From positions 1 through 21,144 of the forward strand of contig JBDTVS010000166.1 in NCBI GenBank assembly GCA_040007095.1: DNA of 21,144 bases. Reading direction: 5' to 3'. The notes under the pieces were generated by a model. The model was not told the DNA's origin. It was given only the letters and a program-made list of their open reading frames with translations, and did not search any database. The stretch comes from JBDTVS01 sp040007095 (GTDB taxonomy: Bacteria; Acidobacteriota; Vicinamibacteria; Vicinamibacterales; CAVVIG01). A program made the translations under genes and the position numbers. Of the stretch, positions 6,957 to 14,143 are shown piece after piece. Position 1 is the first letter of the stretch. Every line of letters begins with the position of its first letter.

Positions 6957-8060
6957 ATGCGCATTGGCATCTGCGCCCCCTACGATCTCGGACGCGACGG
7001 AGGCGTCAACTCGCACGTGCGAGCGCAGGCGCGCGCACTGCGCTCTCTCGGCCACGACGTCTGCGTGTTCGGCGCCTCGTCGGTGCCGCTCGCCGACGGC
7101 GAACGCGCGCTGAGCGGCTGCCTCTCGCTGGTCGTCGGCGGGACCGAGACCGGCATCGGCACGGACCCGCGGTCATGGTGGCGCGTCGCCGACCTGCTGC
7201 GCACCGCTCGCTTCGACGTCCTCCACATGCACGAGCCGTTGATGCCGCTGGTGCCGTGGTTCGCGCTGCGACAGTCCAGGGCGCCGGTGGTCGCCACGTT
7301 CCACACACATCGCGAGAAGGGGCATCGATGGTACGGCCGGTACCATTGGCTGCTCGCTCCGTTGATGCAGCGAATCCACACGCGCCTGGCCGTCTCGGAC
7401 GCTGCCCGGCGCACGGTCGCCGACGCTTTTCCCGGCGACTATCAGATCGTGCCAAACGGGATCGACGTCGATCGCTTCCGTCGCCCCACTGCGCGTCCGG
7501 CCGAGATGGCGAGCCACCTGCGTTTTGTGCTGTTCGTCGGACGACTCGAGCCGAGGAAGGGCGTGGACCGCCTGATCCGCGCGATGCCGGCGGTGCAGCG
7601 CTATGCCCCAGACGCACGGCTCGCCATTGTCGGAGACGGCCCGGACCGGGCGGCGCTCGAAGCGGCGGCGCGCGACGCGAACGTCGACGTCCTGTTCACG
7701 GGCCGGGTCTCCGATGCCCTGTTGCCCGCCTACTATCGCGCAGCCGACATCGTCTGCTCGCCGGCGCTGGGCGACGAAAGCTTCGGCATCGTTCTGCTCG
7801 AGGCCATGGCGGCGGAGCGGCCCATCGTCGCCACGCGAATCGAGGGGTACGCGGAGATGCTCGACGGAGCGGGAAGCGCCAGGCTGGTTGAGATCGACGA
7901 TCCGGCGGCCCTGGCCCGCGAGATCGTGGCGCTGCTGGCCAATCCGGACCTGGGGCGCGCTCTGGGCGCGCGGGGCGCCGCGTTTGTGCGCGCCTACGAC
8001 TGGCAAAGCATTGCCCGGCGTCTCGAATCCATCTATCTGACGCTGGCGCCTCGCGGGTAG
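6957..8060 (+). CDS. GT4 family glycosyltransferase, PimA-like
   Basis: This GT-B fold retaining glycosyltransferase (367 aa) probably transfers a sugar from a nucleotide sugar to a membrane lipid at the inner face of the cytoplasmic membrane. The N-terminal glycine-rich loop (MRIGICAPYDLGRDGGVNSH) and VVATFHTHREKGHRWY resemble phosphatidylinositol mannosyltransferase PimA and related lipid glycosyltransferases. The C-terminal half has the donor site, FVGRLEPRKGVDRLI and the EX7E motif ESFGIVLLE (Glu274 and Glu282). It follows the second desaturase by 3 bp. In this setting a ceramide acceptor (glycosylceramide synthesis) is plausible but not shown by the sequence; phosphatidylinositol or another lipid is an alternative. 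It ends 52 bp before the convergent fucosyltransferase-like gene. Confidence 0.86.
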   Translation: MRIGICAPYDLGRDGGVNSHVRAQARALRSLGHDVCVFGASSVPLADGERALSGCLSLVVGGTETGIGTDPRSWWRVADLLRTARFDVLHMHEPLMPLVPWFALRQSRAPVVATFHTHREKGHRWYGRYHWLLAPLMQRIHTRLAVSDAARRTVADAFPGDYQIVPNGIDVDRFRRPTARPAEMASHLRFVLFVGRLEPRKGVDRLIRAMPAVQRYAPDARLAIVGDGPDRAALEAAARDANVDVLFTGRVSDALLPAYYRAADIVCSPALGDESFGIVLLEAMAAERPIVATRIEGYAEMLDGAGSARLVEIDDPAALAREIVALLANPDLGRALGARGAAFVRAYDWQSIARRLESIYLTLAPRG

Positions 8061-8112
8061 GTGCGGGCGTATTCCTTGTTTGGACGTACAGCAAGAATCG
8101 CGCTAGAACTGC

Positions 8113-9156
8113 TTAACCGTGCAACAGCGCGGCGACGTCTGGACAGAACGAATACGGCAGCTGCGGATTGAACGCAAGCGAAGCATCGGAGAGGTTCGAT
8201 CGCCCCTTCACGAGATAGTTGACGCGAGCAAGCAACAGGCCGTCGAATAGCGCGGACCGTCCCTTTTGATATTTCGACACGCTCAGCGAGCGGTCGAGGT
8301 GCACCGCCTGCTGGTGCGGGTGCACTCTCGGCGCATCGTCCAATGCGAGGACGCGATCGCCGAACTGTCGCTGCATGAACTCGAGACAGTCAATCTCGTC
8401 GGTCGCCACGAAGATCTGGTATGCCCGCGGGGCAGCGGCATCGAGCACCCGTCGGACCTCGTCGACGTAGCCCTCATAGGGAACGCGAGACGTTCGATAG
8501 TGGTTCAGCGCGCCGGTCCATTTGTGGGTCGAGTCCGTGCCGCGGTAATGAACGCCGACCAGGTAGGCGCCGGGCTCGAAGCGCGCGGCGCTGAAACGCT
8601 GGACCTCGTCGAGAATCTCCGGCCGGACGCGCACGTAGGTGGTGAGCAGCCGATGCAGCGTCGAGCGGTCGACGCCGTAGGTCATGGGGTAGAGGTGCGC
8701 AAGCGGTCCGCCCACGATGTCCGAGAACCCGCCGAACCTGCCGTACTTGGTAAGGACCGCGTTCAAGTGGATTTCAGGCGCAGTGTCGAATGCCGCCGGC
8801 TCCACCCGCATCGTGTCGGATTCAAAGAAGTAGGTCCACCAGTTCGGCCCGCGGGCTGGCTCGTCGTATAACGGGCTTTCAAAGTGAACCCGCACCCCGG
8901 CGGCTCCGTGCGTTTCTGCGTAGACCAGCGCGCCAAGCACCGAGTGAAACTCCGAGAACAGGCCGTGGAACTCGGAGCGGATTCCCGCCCGCGTCGCCTT
9001 GGGGAACGTCCGGCGCGAGTACAGCACCAACGTTTTGCCCCGGACATCCGGCTCGGGAAGTCGGGCGCGCAGCCAGTTTCGCAGCGACCGACCTGCCGAC
9101 GGCGGCTCGGGCGACTGCATCGTGGGAGACCGGTACCACTCGATGGCGTCAGTCAT
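8113..9156 (-). CDS. Fucosyltransferase-like glycosyltransferase (GT23/NodZ-like)
   Basis: This soluble protein (347 aa) resembles the GT23/O-fucosyltransferase superfamily that includes FUT8 and rhizobial NodZ. Key features are VGVHYRGTD at 200-208, which matches the nucleotide-sugar-binding arginine motif of that superfamily, a following IFVATDEIDCLEF segment typical of the donor domain, and a C-terminal GRSNLSDASLAFNP. The N-terminal third (FHGLFSEFHSVLGALVYAE, then NWWTYFF) also fits. No signal peptide or membrane segment is visible. Its start overlaps the stop of the ABC exporter gene by 4 bp (ATGA), so exporter and transferase are co-translated. This suggests it modifies the exporter's substrate, possibly a glycolipid. 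The exact sugar is not predictable. Confidence 0.65.
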   Translation of the reverse strand: MTDAIEWYRSPTMQSPEPPSAGRSLRNWLRARLPEPDVRGKTLVLYSRRTFPKATRAGIRSEFHGLFSEFHSVLGALVYAETHGAAGVRVHFESPLYDEPARGPNWWTYFFESDTMRVEPAAFDTAPEIHLNAVLTKYGRFGGFSDIVGGPLAHLYPMTYGVDRSTLHRLLTTYVRVRPEILDEVQRFSAARFEPGAYLVGVHYRGTDSTHKWTGALNHYRTSRVPYEGYVDEVRRVLDAAAPRAYQIFVATDEIDCLEFMQRQFGDRVLALDDAPRVHPHQQAVHLDRSLSVSKYQKGRSALFDGLLLARVNYLVKGRSNLSDASLAFNPQLPYSFCPDVAALLHG

Positions 9157-10913
9157 TGCGCGACGAGCTGTGTCTGCACGAGCTGGCGATAGAAGGTTGA
9201 GGTCCGAATCAACTCGTCGTGGGTGCCGCTCTCGACGATTCGCCCTTCGTCGAGCACGACGACACGGTCGACCTTTGCCACCGTCGACAATCGGTGCGCG
9301 ATGATCAGCATCGTCGGACGGTAGTCGAGCGCGCGCAACGCCACCTGCACGACCGATTCGAGCTCGGCGTCGAGAGCGCTGGTGGCTTCGTCGAGAATCA
9401 GGATCTTGGGCCGGCGCAAGACGGCGCGGGCAATGGCCAGGCGCTGCCGCTGACCGCCGGAGAGCTGCACGCCGCGGTCGCCAATCGACGACTGGTAACC
9501 GCCCGGCAAGCGTTGGATGAATTCGTCGGCGCAGGCAAGAATCGCGGTTCGCTCGAGATCGGCCGTGCTGGCGTCGGCGGCGCCGTACTGGATGTTTTCC
9601 GCGACCGTCCGCGAGAACAGCGTCGGTTCCTGCATGACCGTCGCGATGTGACTGCGGAGCGCCGTCGGATTCAATTCGCGCACGTCGCGTCCGCCGACAA
9701 GGACGCGGCCCCCGGTCGGGTCGTAGAAACGCAGGAGCAGATTGAGGATGGTCGATTTTCCGGATCCTGACTTGCCGACCAGCGCCACCACTTCACCCGC
9801 CGCGATGTGCAGATCGACGCCCTTGAGGGCTTCCACTTCGGGCCTCGTCGGATACCGAAAGCGCACCGCCTCGAGCGCGATCGACGCGATCAGGTCGGCG
9901 GGCCGATCACCGCCGTCATGTGGAATGTGCGGCACCCGATCGAGCAGTTCGAAGACCCACTGCGTGGCGCCAATCGCCCGGAGCGCCTCGGCAGTGAACC
10001 GGGACGTATTTCGGAAGCCGCGGGCCACGAGGAGGGCGTACAGGATGAACGAGATCAGGGCGCCGGTGGTCATCCGGCCGGCCACGATCAGATGGCCGCC
10101 GATCCAAATCGCCAGGAGCGCCGCGAATTCGCCGGCGATCAGGGACACGCCGCCAAGCAGCGCCCGCGCCTGGACTTTGCGGCGCGCGAACTCGAGGGCG
10201 CGCACCATCTGGCGATCGTAGCGAGCGGTCTCCGCTGGTTCCTGCGAGAACGCGCGGACGGTACGGATACCACCCAGCACCTCGGTCGCCGCGGCGCCGG
10301 CCTCCGAGTGTGCCGATTGCACGTCGGCGGCCAGCACCTTCACGCGGCGGCCCAGCACCGAGGTGGCGAACACGATCGGCGGCACCGCCAGCAGGATGAA
10401 GAACGTGAGCTGAGGCGAGGTATAGAAGAGCAGCCCCGTCCCGCACACGCTGAATACCGCGAACCGCAGCGAATCTGCGAACTCTTCTCCGAGCGCGTAC
10501 TCGAGCGGAGGCACGTCCGCCCACAGCCGTGTGGTGATTTCGCCGATGTCGCGCGCATCGAAGAACTCGACGTCCTGACGAAGCAGCGTGTTGAAGACGA
10601 GACGCCGCAGGCGGACCCCGACGCGCTCCGCGCCCAGGCCAAAGTAATAGTCGCGCGCGCCGGTCGCCACCGCTTCCACGATCAGGATGCCGACCATCCA
10701 GAGCGAGAGCTGGTTCAGACGCTGCGCCTGCCCCCCCTGGATCGCCTCGTCGATGATGAGCCGGATCACCTGTGGATAGACGAGCGCCGTGCCGAGACTG
10801 AAGACGACGAAGATCGTGCCCGGCACATAGACGCGGCGCTCCGCCCAGACCAGACGCGCGACATGACCGACCTGCGCCATCAGGCTGAGCGGACGGACAC
10901 CCGGCTGATTCAT
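9153..10913 (-). CDS. ABC exporter, fused permease/ATPase (MsbA-type half transporter)
   Basis: This 586-aa half transporter has an N-terminal six-helix exporter domain (about residues 20-310) and a C-terminal nucleotide-binding domain. The ATPase carries Walker A GKSGSGKS (380-387), Q-loop Gln428, signature LSGGQRQ (484-490), Walker B ILILDE (504-509) with D-loop SALD, and H-loop His540 in IIAHRLST. It should work as a homodimer in the inner membrane. MsbA, ABCB10 and multidrug exporters share this layout, so the substrate is open; proximity to ceramide and glycosyltransferase genes makes a glycolipid flippase attractive. It is the upstream member of a two-gene unit with the fucosyltransferase-like gene. 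The DUF1647-type gene on the same strand lies 91 bp upstream. Complete, with no missing motif. Confidence 0.92.
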   Translation of the reverse strand: MNQPGVRPLSLMAQVGHVARLVWAERRVYVPGTIFVVFSLGTALVYPQVIRLIIDEAIQGGQAQRLNQLSLWMVGILIVEAVATGARDYYFGLGAERVGVRLRRLVFNTLLRQDVEFFDARDIGEITTRLWADVPPLEYALGEEFADSLRFAVFSVCGTGLLFYTSPQLTFFILLAVPPIVFATSVLGRRVKVLAADVQSAHSEAGAAATEVLGGIRTVRAFSQEPAETARYDRQMVRALEFARRKVQARALLGGVSLIAGEFAALLAIWIGGHLIVAGRMTTGALISFILYALLVARGFRNTSRFTAEALRAIGATQWVFELLDRVPHIPHDGGDRPADLIASIALEAVRFRYPTRPEVEALKGVDLHIAAGEVVALVGKSGSGKSTILNLLLRFYDPTGGRVLVGGRDVRELNPTALRSHIATVMQEPTLFSRTVAENIQYGAADASTADLERTAILACADEFIQRLPGGYQSSIGDRGVQLSGGQRQRLAIARAVLRRPKILILDEATSALDAELESVVQVALRALDYRPTMLIIAHRLSTVAKVDRVVVLDEGRIVESGTHDELIRTSTFYRQLVQTQLVAQ

Positions 10914-11004
10914 GGTTCTTGACTAGCGCTTGATTTCAATGGCCAATGCAGGTGCTGGCCAGCGGCTGCGGCTGCATGACTCCGCGGCACTCTTCGTGTG
11001 TCCA

Positions 11005-11808
11005 TCACGACAGGCACGTTCGAGCATACACGCAGGCGGGCACGTCGAAGCCGATGTAGTGGTAGAACCACCGATCGCATTTGGTCCGTACCCCCAGCCG
11101 CCGACAGGTATCCTCAACGAAGCGATACCCGGCGCGATGAACGAGATACGACAGCACCGCCTGATCCTGGCGGTGGTTCCTGCGCGACGATCCTTCTGGT
11201 GCGATACAGTCCTTGGCCAGGGCACAGTTCCTCCACGGCTGGACGATCCCGTGATAGACCGCGTCCCGAGCCGGCGGCGGGGCGCTGCCGACTGCGAAAC
11301 CCACGAGCGTCGCGTCCGCGTTGCGCCGCTCCCCGTACTCGCGGGGATCCGCGCCGAAGTACTCGAACATCAGCGGATGCGTCCACTCCCGCATGACACC
11401 TGCCGACGTGCGCACCCACAAGCCCCCGATCTCCTTGATCCGATCGGCGATCGGTTCAAGCGCGTCAAAGAAACAACCGGCGTCCGCCCACAGGACGTCG
11501 CTGGTGTCGCCCGCTGCGTGCGCGCGATCGATGACGTCGGCGACAATCACCGGCTTCCAGGCGTATTCACCGGCGCTGACGTCAACGTTCAGGTGGGCCG
11601 GATACTGGGCATAGTCGAAGCGATGGTGGACGCAGCCGCCCCAGCGGGGCAGGGCGCGGCTCTCTTCGGCCGTCAGGCCGATGTCGTAACATTCGACGCG
11701 CGCCTCGAGCCGGCGCAGCGACTCGAGCATCTGCCGCAGCGCGCCGAAATGATTCGACGACGCAGCCGTGACCACAATCAGTTTTGAACTCACCGGCGCG
11801 GACACCAT
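11005..11808 (-). CDS. DUF1647-type putative glycosyltransferase
   Basis: This 267-aa protein of unproven function has features I associate with the DUF1647 group of glycosyltransferase-like proteins: IVVTAASSNHFG at 11-22, YDIGL at 41-45, YAWKPVIVADVI at 82-93, LWADAG at 106-111 (a likely DxD-like metal site) and NHRQDQAVLSYLVHRAGY from 211. No signal peptide or transmembrane helix is apparent. It is on the same strand as the ABC exporter and the fucosyltransferase-like gene, 91 bp upstream, so it may head that transcription unit. It is divergent from a GT2 gene across a 257-bp spacer. A role in glycan assembly is inferred from fold motifs and neighbours; the domain name is from memory and not searched. 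The ATG at 11808 lacks a strong ribosome site, and GTG 11805 is possible. Confidence 0.6.
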   Translation of the reverse strand: MVSAPVSSKLIVVTAASSNHFGALRQMLESLRRLEARVECYDIGLTAEESRALPRWGGCVHHRFDYAQYPAHLNVDVSAGEYAWKPVIVADVIDRAHAAGDTSDVLWADAGCFFDALEPIADRIKEIGGLWVRTSAGVMREWTHPLMFEYFGADPREYGERRNADATLVGFAVGSAPPPARDAVYHGIVQPWRNCALAKDCIAPEGSSRRNHRQDQAVLSYLVHRAGYRFVEDTCRRLGVRTKCDRWFYHYIGFDVPACVYARTCLS

Positions 11809-11890
11809 CGGAGACGGCAGTTGAGAAAGAGCACCAACGAATTGTCTGCGATCTCCGGGTGTTCCGCGTCAACGCCCGTCTTGGGGACCC

Positions 11891-11921
11891 AGGCGGGAAT
11901 AAAAGCTGTCAACTGTGGGCG
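11891..11921 (+). repeat. Short interspersed repeat R2, copy 2
   Basis: This partner of 5671-5699 has 27 identical columns of 31. It lies 16 bp left of repeat R1 copy 2, in the spacer between the divergent DUF1647-type and GT2 genes, so R1 and R2 may be parts of one larger mosaic element here. Confidence 0.6.
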
Positions 11922-11937
11922 TCGACGCGCGCGCCCG

Positions 11938-11992
11938 GCAAGGCGCGAGGAGCGCGCATAGCGGGACTATGTAAGCGACGAGCAACGCAGCC
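11938..11992 (+). repeat. Interspersed ~55-bp repeat R1, copy 2
   Basis: This is the second copy of the element at 3331-3385, one mismatch over the first 51 bases (C at 11955 against A at 3348). The hairpin core CATAGCGGGACTATG is at 11957-11971. Here the repeat is wholly intergenic and ends 73 bp before the GT2 start, in contrast to copy 1, which runs into the reductase reading frame. Confidence 0.85.
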
Positions 11993-12065
11993 CCAACACC
12001 TCAGGTCCTCGGGTCGTCCGCGTGTGCCCGAGGCACCGAACACCAGACGCGCATCGGAATCCACT

Positions 12066-13046
12066 ATGTCGAGCCCCGCAGCCATCGACGCCCTTCTCCA
12101 CCGCTACGCCAGCGGCGAGTACTTCTCGCGGCTGATCAACCACCCCGTACCGCACGGACTGCGGCAGCCGCCAGAGCTGGTGTATCACGCAACGGTGAAC
12201 GCCGTTGAACCGAGCTTCACGGTCGTCATGCCGACGTTCAACCACGAGTCCAACGTCGCGGACAGCCTCGAGGCCGCGGCGGCCGCGGCCGCGCGGCCCT
12301 TTGACTGCATTCTCGTGGACGATGGGTCGGTGGATGGTACGGTCGGGCAGGCGAGGGCGTTCTTCGAGTCCCGGCGGTCACCGTTGGTCGCCAGGGCCAC
12401 GATCGTCCGCAATCCCGTGCCCGTCTACGAGACCGCCTGCGACAACCTGGGCTTCACGCTGGCCGAAACCGAGGTGGTCGTCGAAGTGCAGGCCGATATT
12501 CAGATCCGGGAACAGGCATTCGATGCCCTGATGCTGCAGGCGTGTGGCTCGTCGTCCGCGCCGTCCGCCATTTCGGGCCGGTGCGGCCACACGTTCCGGT
12601 TGCTCGAGCCCGCGGGCCCACTGCGCTCGCTGTTCCGCCGTGACTCGCGCGAGTCCGTCGGACTTTGCGGCAAGGCGATCGAGACGCCGGACGTCATCGA
12701 TCCGCTAAAGGGCCGGCTGTACCGCTGCGAGACGGTGAATCGCGGACCGTGGCTGGTATTCAAGAGCGACCTGGAACGGCACGGCTACCTCGACGAGCGT
12801 TACTTCTTCCAGGGCAACGACGACCACGACTATCACCGGCGGCTCTTCGAGGCCGAACGGCGACGCCCGATCTACGTCCCCTTGTCTCTCCACGCGCCGC
12901 TGGCGTTGGGGGCCTTTCGCCGGCCTCGAACCGGCGTGAACCGCGACGTATTCAAGATGCTCAAGGCCGAAAAGCGCGGTAGCCCCGACTTCCAGAGCTT
13001 CATGCGCTCGCTGGGCCCGACACTCGTTCCGGTCGCCATTGACTGA
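12066..13046 (+). CDS. GT2 family glycosyltransferase
   Basis: This 326-aa GT-A fold glycosyltransferase has VVMPTFNHESN at 53-63, LVDDGSVDGT at 83-92 (uridine-diphosphate-sugar site), EVQADIQI at 140-147 in the place of the usual DxD, and GNDDHDYHRR near residue 250 supplying the probable catalytic base region. No transmembrane segment is visible, so it is probably cytosolic or peripheral. The open frame extends about 280 bases upstream through repeats R2 and R1, but ATG 12066 gives the sensible N-terminus, with GGAA about 8 bases before it. Its divergent neighbour is the DUF1647-type gene, which suggests a joint role in decorating a surface glycan or glycolipid. The acceptor is unknown. Confidence 0.85.
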   Translation: MSSPAAIDALLHRYASGEYFSRLINHPVPHGLRQPPELVYHATVNAVEPSFTVVMPTFNHESNVADSLEAAAAAAARPFDCILVDDGSVDGTVGQARAFFESRRSPLVARATIVRNPVPVYETACDNLGFTLAETEVVVEVQADIQIREQAFDALMLQACGSSSAPSAISGRCGHTFRLLEPAGPLRSLFRRDSRESVGLCGKAIETPDVIDPLKGRLYRCETVNRGPWLVFKSDLERHGYLDERYFFQGNDDHDYHRRLFEAERRRPIYVPLSLHAPLALGAFRRPRTGVNRDVFKMLKAEKRGSPDFQSFMRSLGPTLVPVAID

Positions 13047-13092
13047 AAGGCGCCGGGACAAGACGCCTCCGTCACCCACCTTCTTCCGCGAC

Positions 13093-13117
13093 AGTCCGCC
13101 TCAAGGCGGACACTACG
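13093..13117. repeat. Short palindromic repeat R3, copy 1
   Basis: GTCCGCCT (13094-13101) and AGGCGGAC (13104-13111) form a perfect 8-bp stem with a CA loop, followed by ACTACG. A near-identical palindrome is at 13992-14009. It sits in the 145-bp spacer between the convergent GT2 and TPR genes. There is no U-run, so it is not a standard intrinsic terminator, though it could stall or protect transcripts from both sides. Confidence 0.75.
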
Positions 13118-13191
13118 TACGCACAGGTAGTTTCCAAACAGCCGGCCTTGGCCATCGCCCATCAGCCCCTGGCTGTGACCGCCGGGACGCC

Positions 13192-13929
13192 TCAGTTGAC
13201 CGGCAGCATGCCGGTGAGGCTGGTGTCGGACCGTCGGCCTGCCGAGAGGGCCGCCGTGACTATTTCCAGCAGCGCCTGTCCGTCCTTCTCGAGCCGCAGC
13301 CCCAGCCCGGCATCGCCCGGGCTCCTGGCGAGGCCCTCAGACCAGACCTGCCGCGCCATGGCGAGCTGATCGAGTCTGTAGTAGCCGTCTCCGAGCGCCG
13401 TGTACACGTGAGTCACGAGTGCCTGGGGAGTGGCGGCGGTCACCATGGACAATGCCCTGGTCAGATCCGCCACGCCCTTGTCGGTCCGATGAAAGATCAA
13501 GCGGTTGTAGTAGAGGTTGATCTGGCCGCGATAGTAATAGGCCAGCACCGAGGGCCGTTGCGCGATGGACTGCGTCAACGCGTTCATCGCGTCGCGTCCC
13601 AGATACAGGCGCCGAATATCGCCGGAGGTGGGGACTTTGTCGGCGTACGCGAGTGCCAGGCTGATTGCCACGTTGGGGCCGCTGCCCTTGCGCTTCGCCA
13701 GGGCCCGCAACACGTCGATGGCACGGTCGAACAGCCCCGCCTCGAGCGTCAACTTCCGATAGTCGGCCGCCAGTCGCAGGTTTTCCGGATCGCCGGCCAG
13801 AGCCTGTTCGAAGGTTTGCAGGCCGCGCTCGAGATCGGGCCGGGACGTTGGCACCTGGCCGGCGGTCGTCGCCACAAAGAGGCTCAGGCTCGCGCACACA
13901 AGCAGCGCACGCGCGGCCGACGACACCAT
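13192..13929 (-). CDS. Secreted TPR-like protein
   Basis: This 245-aa exported protein of unknown specific role begins with a signal peptide: hydrophobic ALLVCASLSLFVATTAGQ with probable cleavage after TAG or AGQ. The mature part is alpha-helical and repeat-like, with TPR-style segments (LERGLQTFEQALAGDPENLRLAADYRK, split over about 34-60; FDRAIDVLRALAKRK; YTALGDGYYRLDQLAMARQVWSEGLARSPGD), ending near GMLPVN. TPR proteins usually scaffold protein contacts in the periplasm. I chose ATG 13929; GTG 13956 would add a charged n-region. A longer frame on this strand runs on into the TonB receptor gene but is not credible as protein. It is 214 bp downstream of the TonB receptor on the same strand, so a receptor-linked role is possible. 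Confidence 0.75.
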   Translation of the reverse strand: MVSSAARALLVCASLSLFVATTAGQVPTSRPDLERGLQTFEQALAGDPENLRLAADYRKLTLEAGLFDRAIDVLRALAKRKGSGPNVAISLALAYADKVPTSGDIRRLYLGRDAMNALTQSIAQRPSVLAYYYRGQINLYYNRLIFHRTDKGVADLTRALSMVTAATPQALVTHVYTALGDGYYRLDQLAMARQVWSEGLARSPGDAGLGLRLEKDGQALLEIVTAALSAGRRSDTSLTGMLPVN

Positions 13930-13965
13930 CCGCCGGCGCGCTCGATCGCTGTTCACTTGCACGTG

Positions 13966-13983
13966 TCCGGCTTCACAGCCGGA
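13966..13983. repeat. Perfect 7-bp-stem inverted repeat
   Basis: TCCGGCT, loop TCAC, AGCCGGA. It lies just upstream of the TPR gene start and 8 bp from palindrome R3 copy 2, giving two adjacent hairpins in the spacer. It could be a leader hairpin or part of a compound repeat element. Confidence 0.7.
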
Positions 13984-13990
13984 GTGTGAT

Positions 13991-14009
13991 AGTCCGCCTG
14001 AAGGCGGAC
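13991..14009. repeat. Short palindromic repeat R3, copy 2
   Basis: GTCCGCCT (13992-13999), loop GA, AGGCGGAC (14002-14009): the same 8-bp arms as 13094-13111, with a similar CGCACA tail. Read on the minus strand, both copies encode a VRLxAD-like peptide, a pattern I recall from translated spacers of acidobacterial genomes. Confidence 0.75.
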
Positions 14010-14143
14010 GCCACGCACAAGCAAGAAATGCTTTGGGGTTGTTGCCCGCTCGTTTGCAAGACCAGGAGGCTCGGAGAACGGCCTTTGTGGCCTTCGTGCA
14101 CTTTGTGGTTCGATCCAACCCGCTGCAGTGTTGTCGAACTGCA

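Noticed and set aside
8061..8112. Bidirectional terminator between the convergent GT4 and fucosyltransferase-like genes
   Set aside because: No stable GC-rich hairpin followed by T or A runs could be found in the 52-bp gap.
10914..11004. Terminator in the spacer between the DUF1647-type and ABC genes
   Set aside because: A 10-bp palindrome GCTGGCCAGC and an ATGCAG/CTGCAT pair are present, but there is no U-run and no clear long stem.
11784..12065. Open frame extending the GT2 gene leftwards
   Set aside because: It runs through repeats R2 and R1 and overlaps the divergent gene; the protein has no conserved character before ATG 12066.
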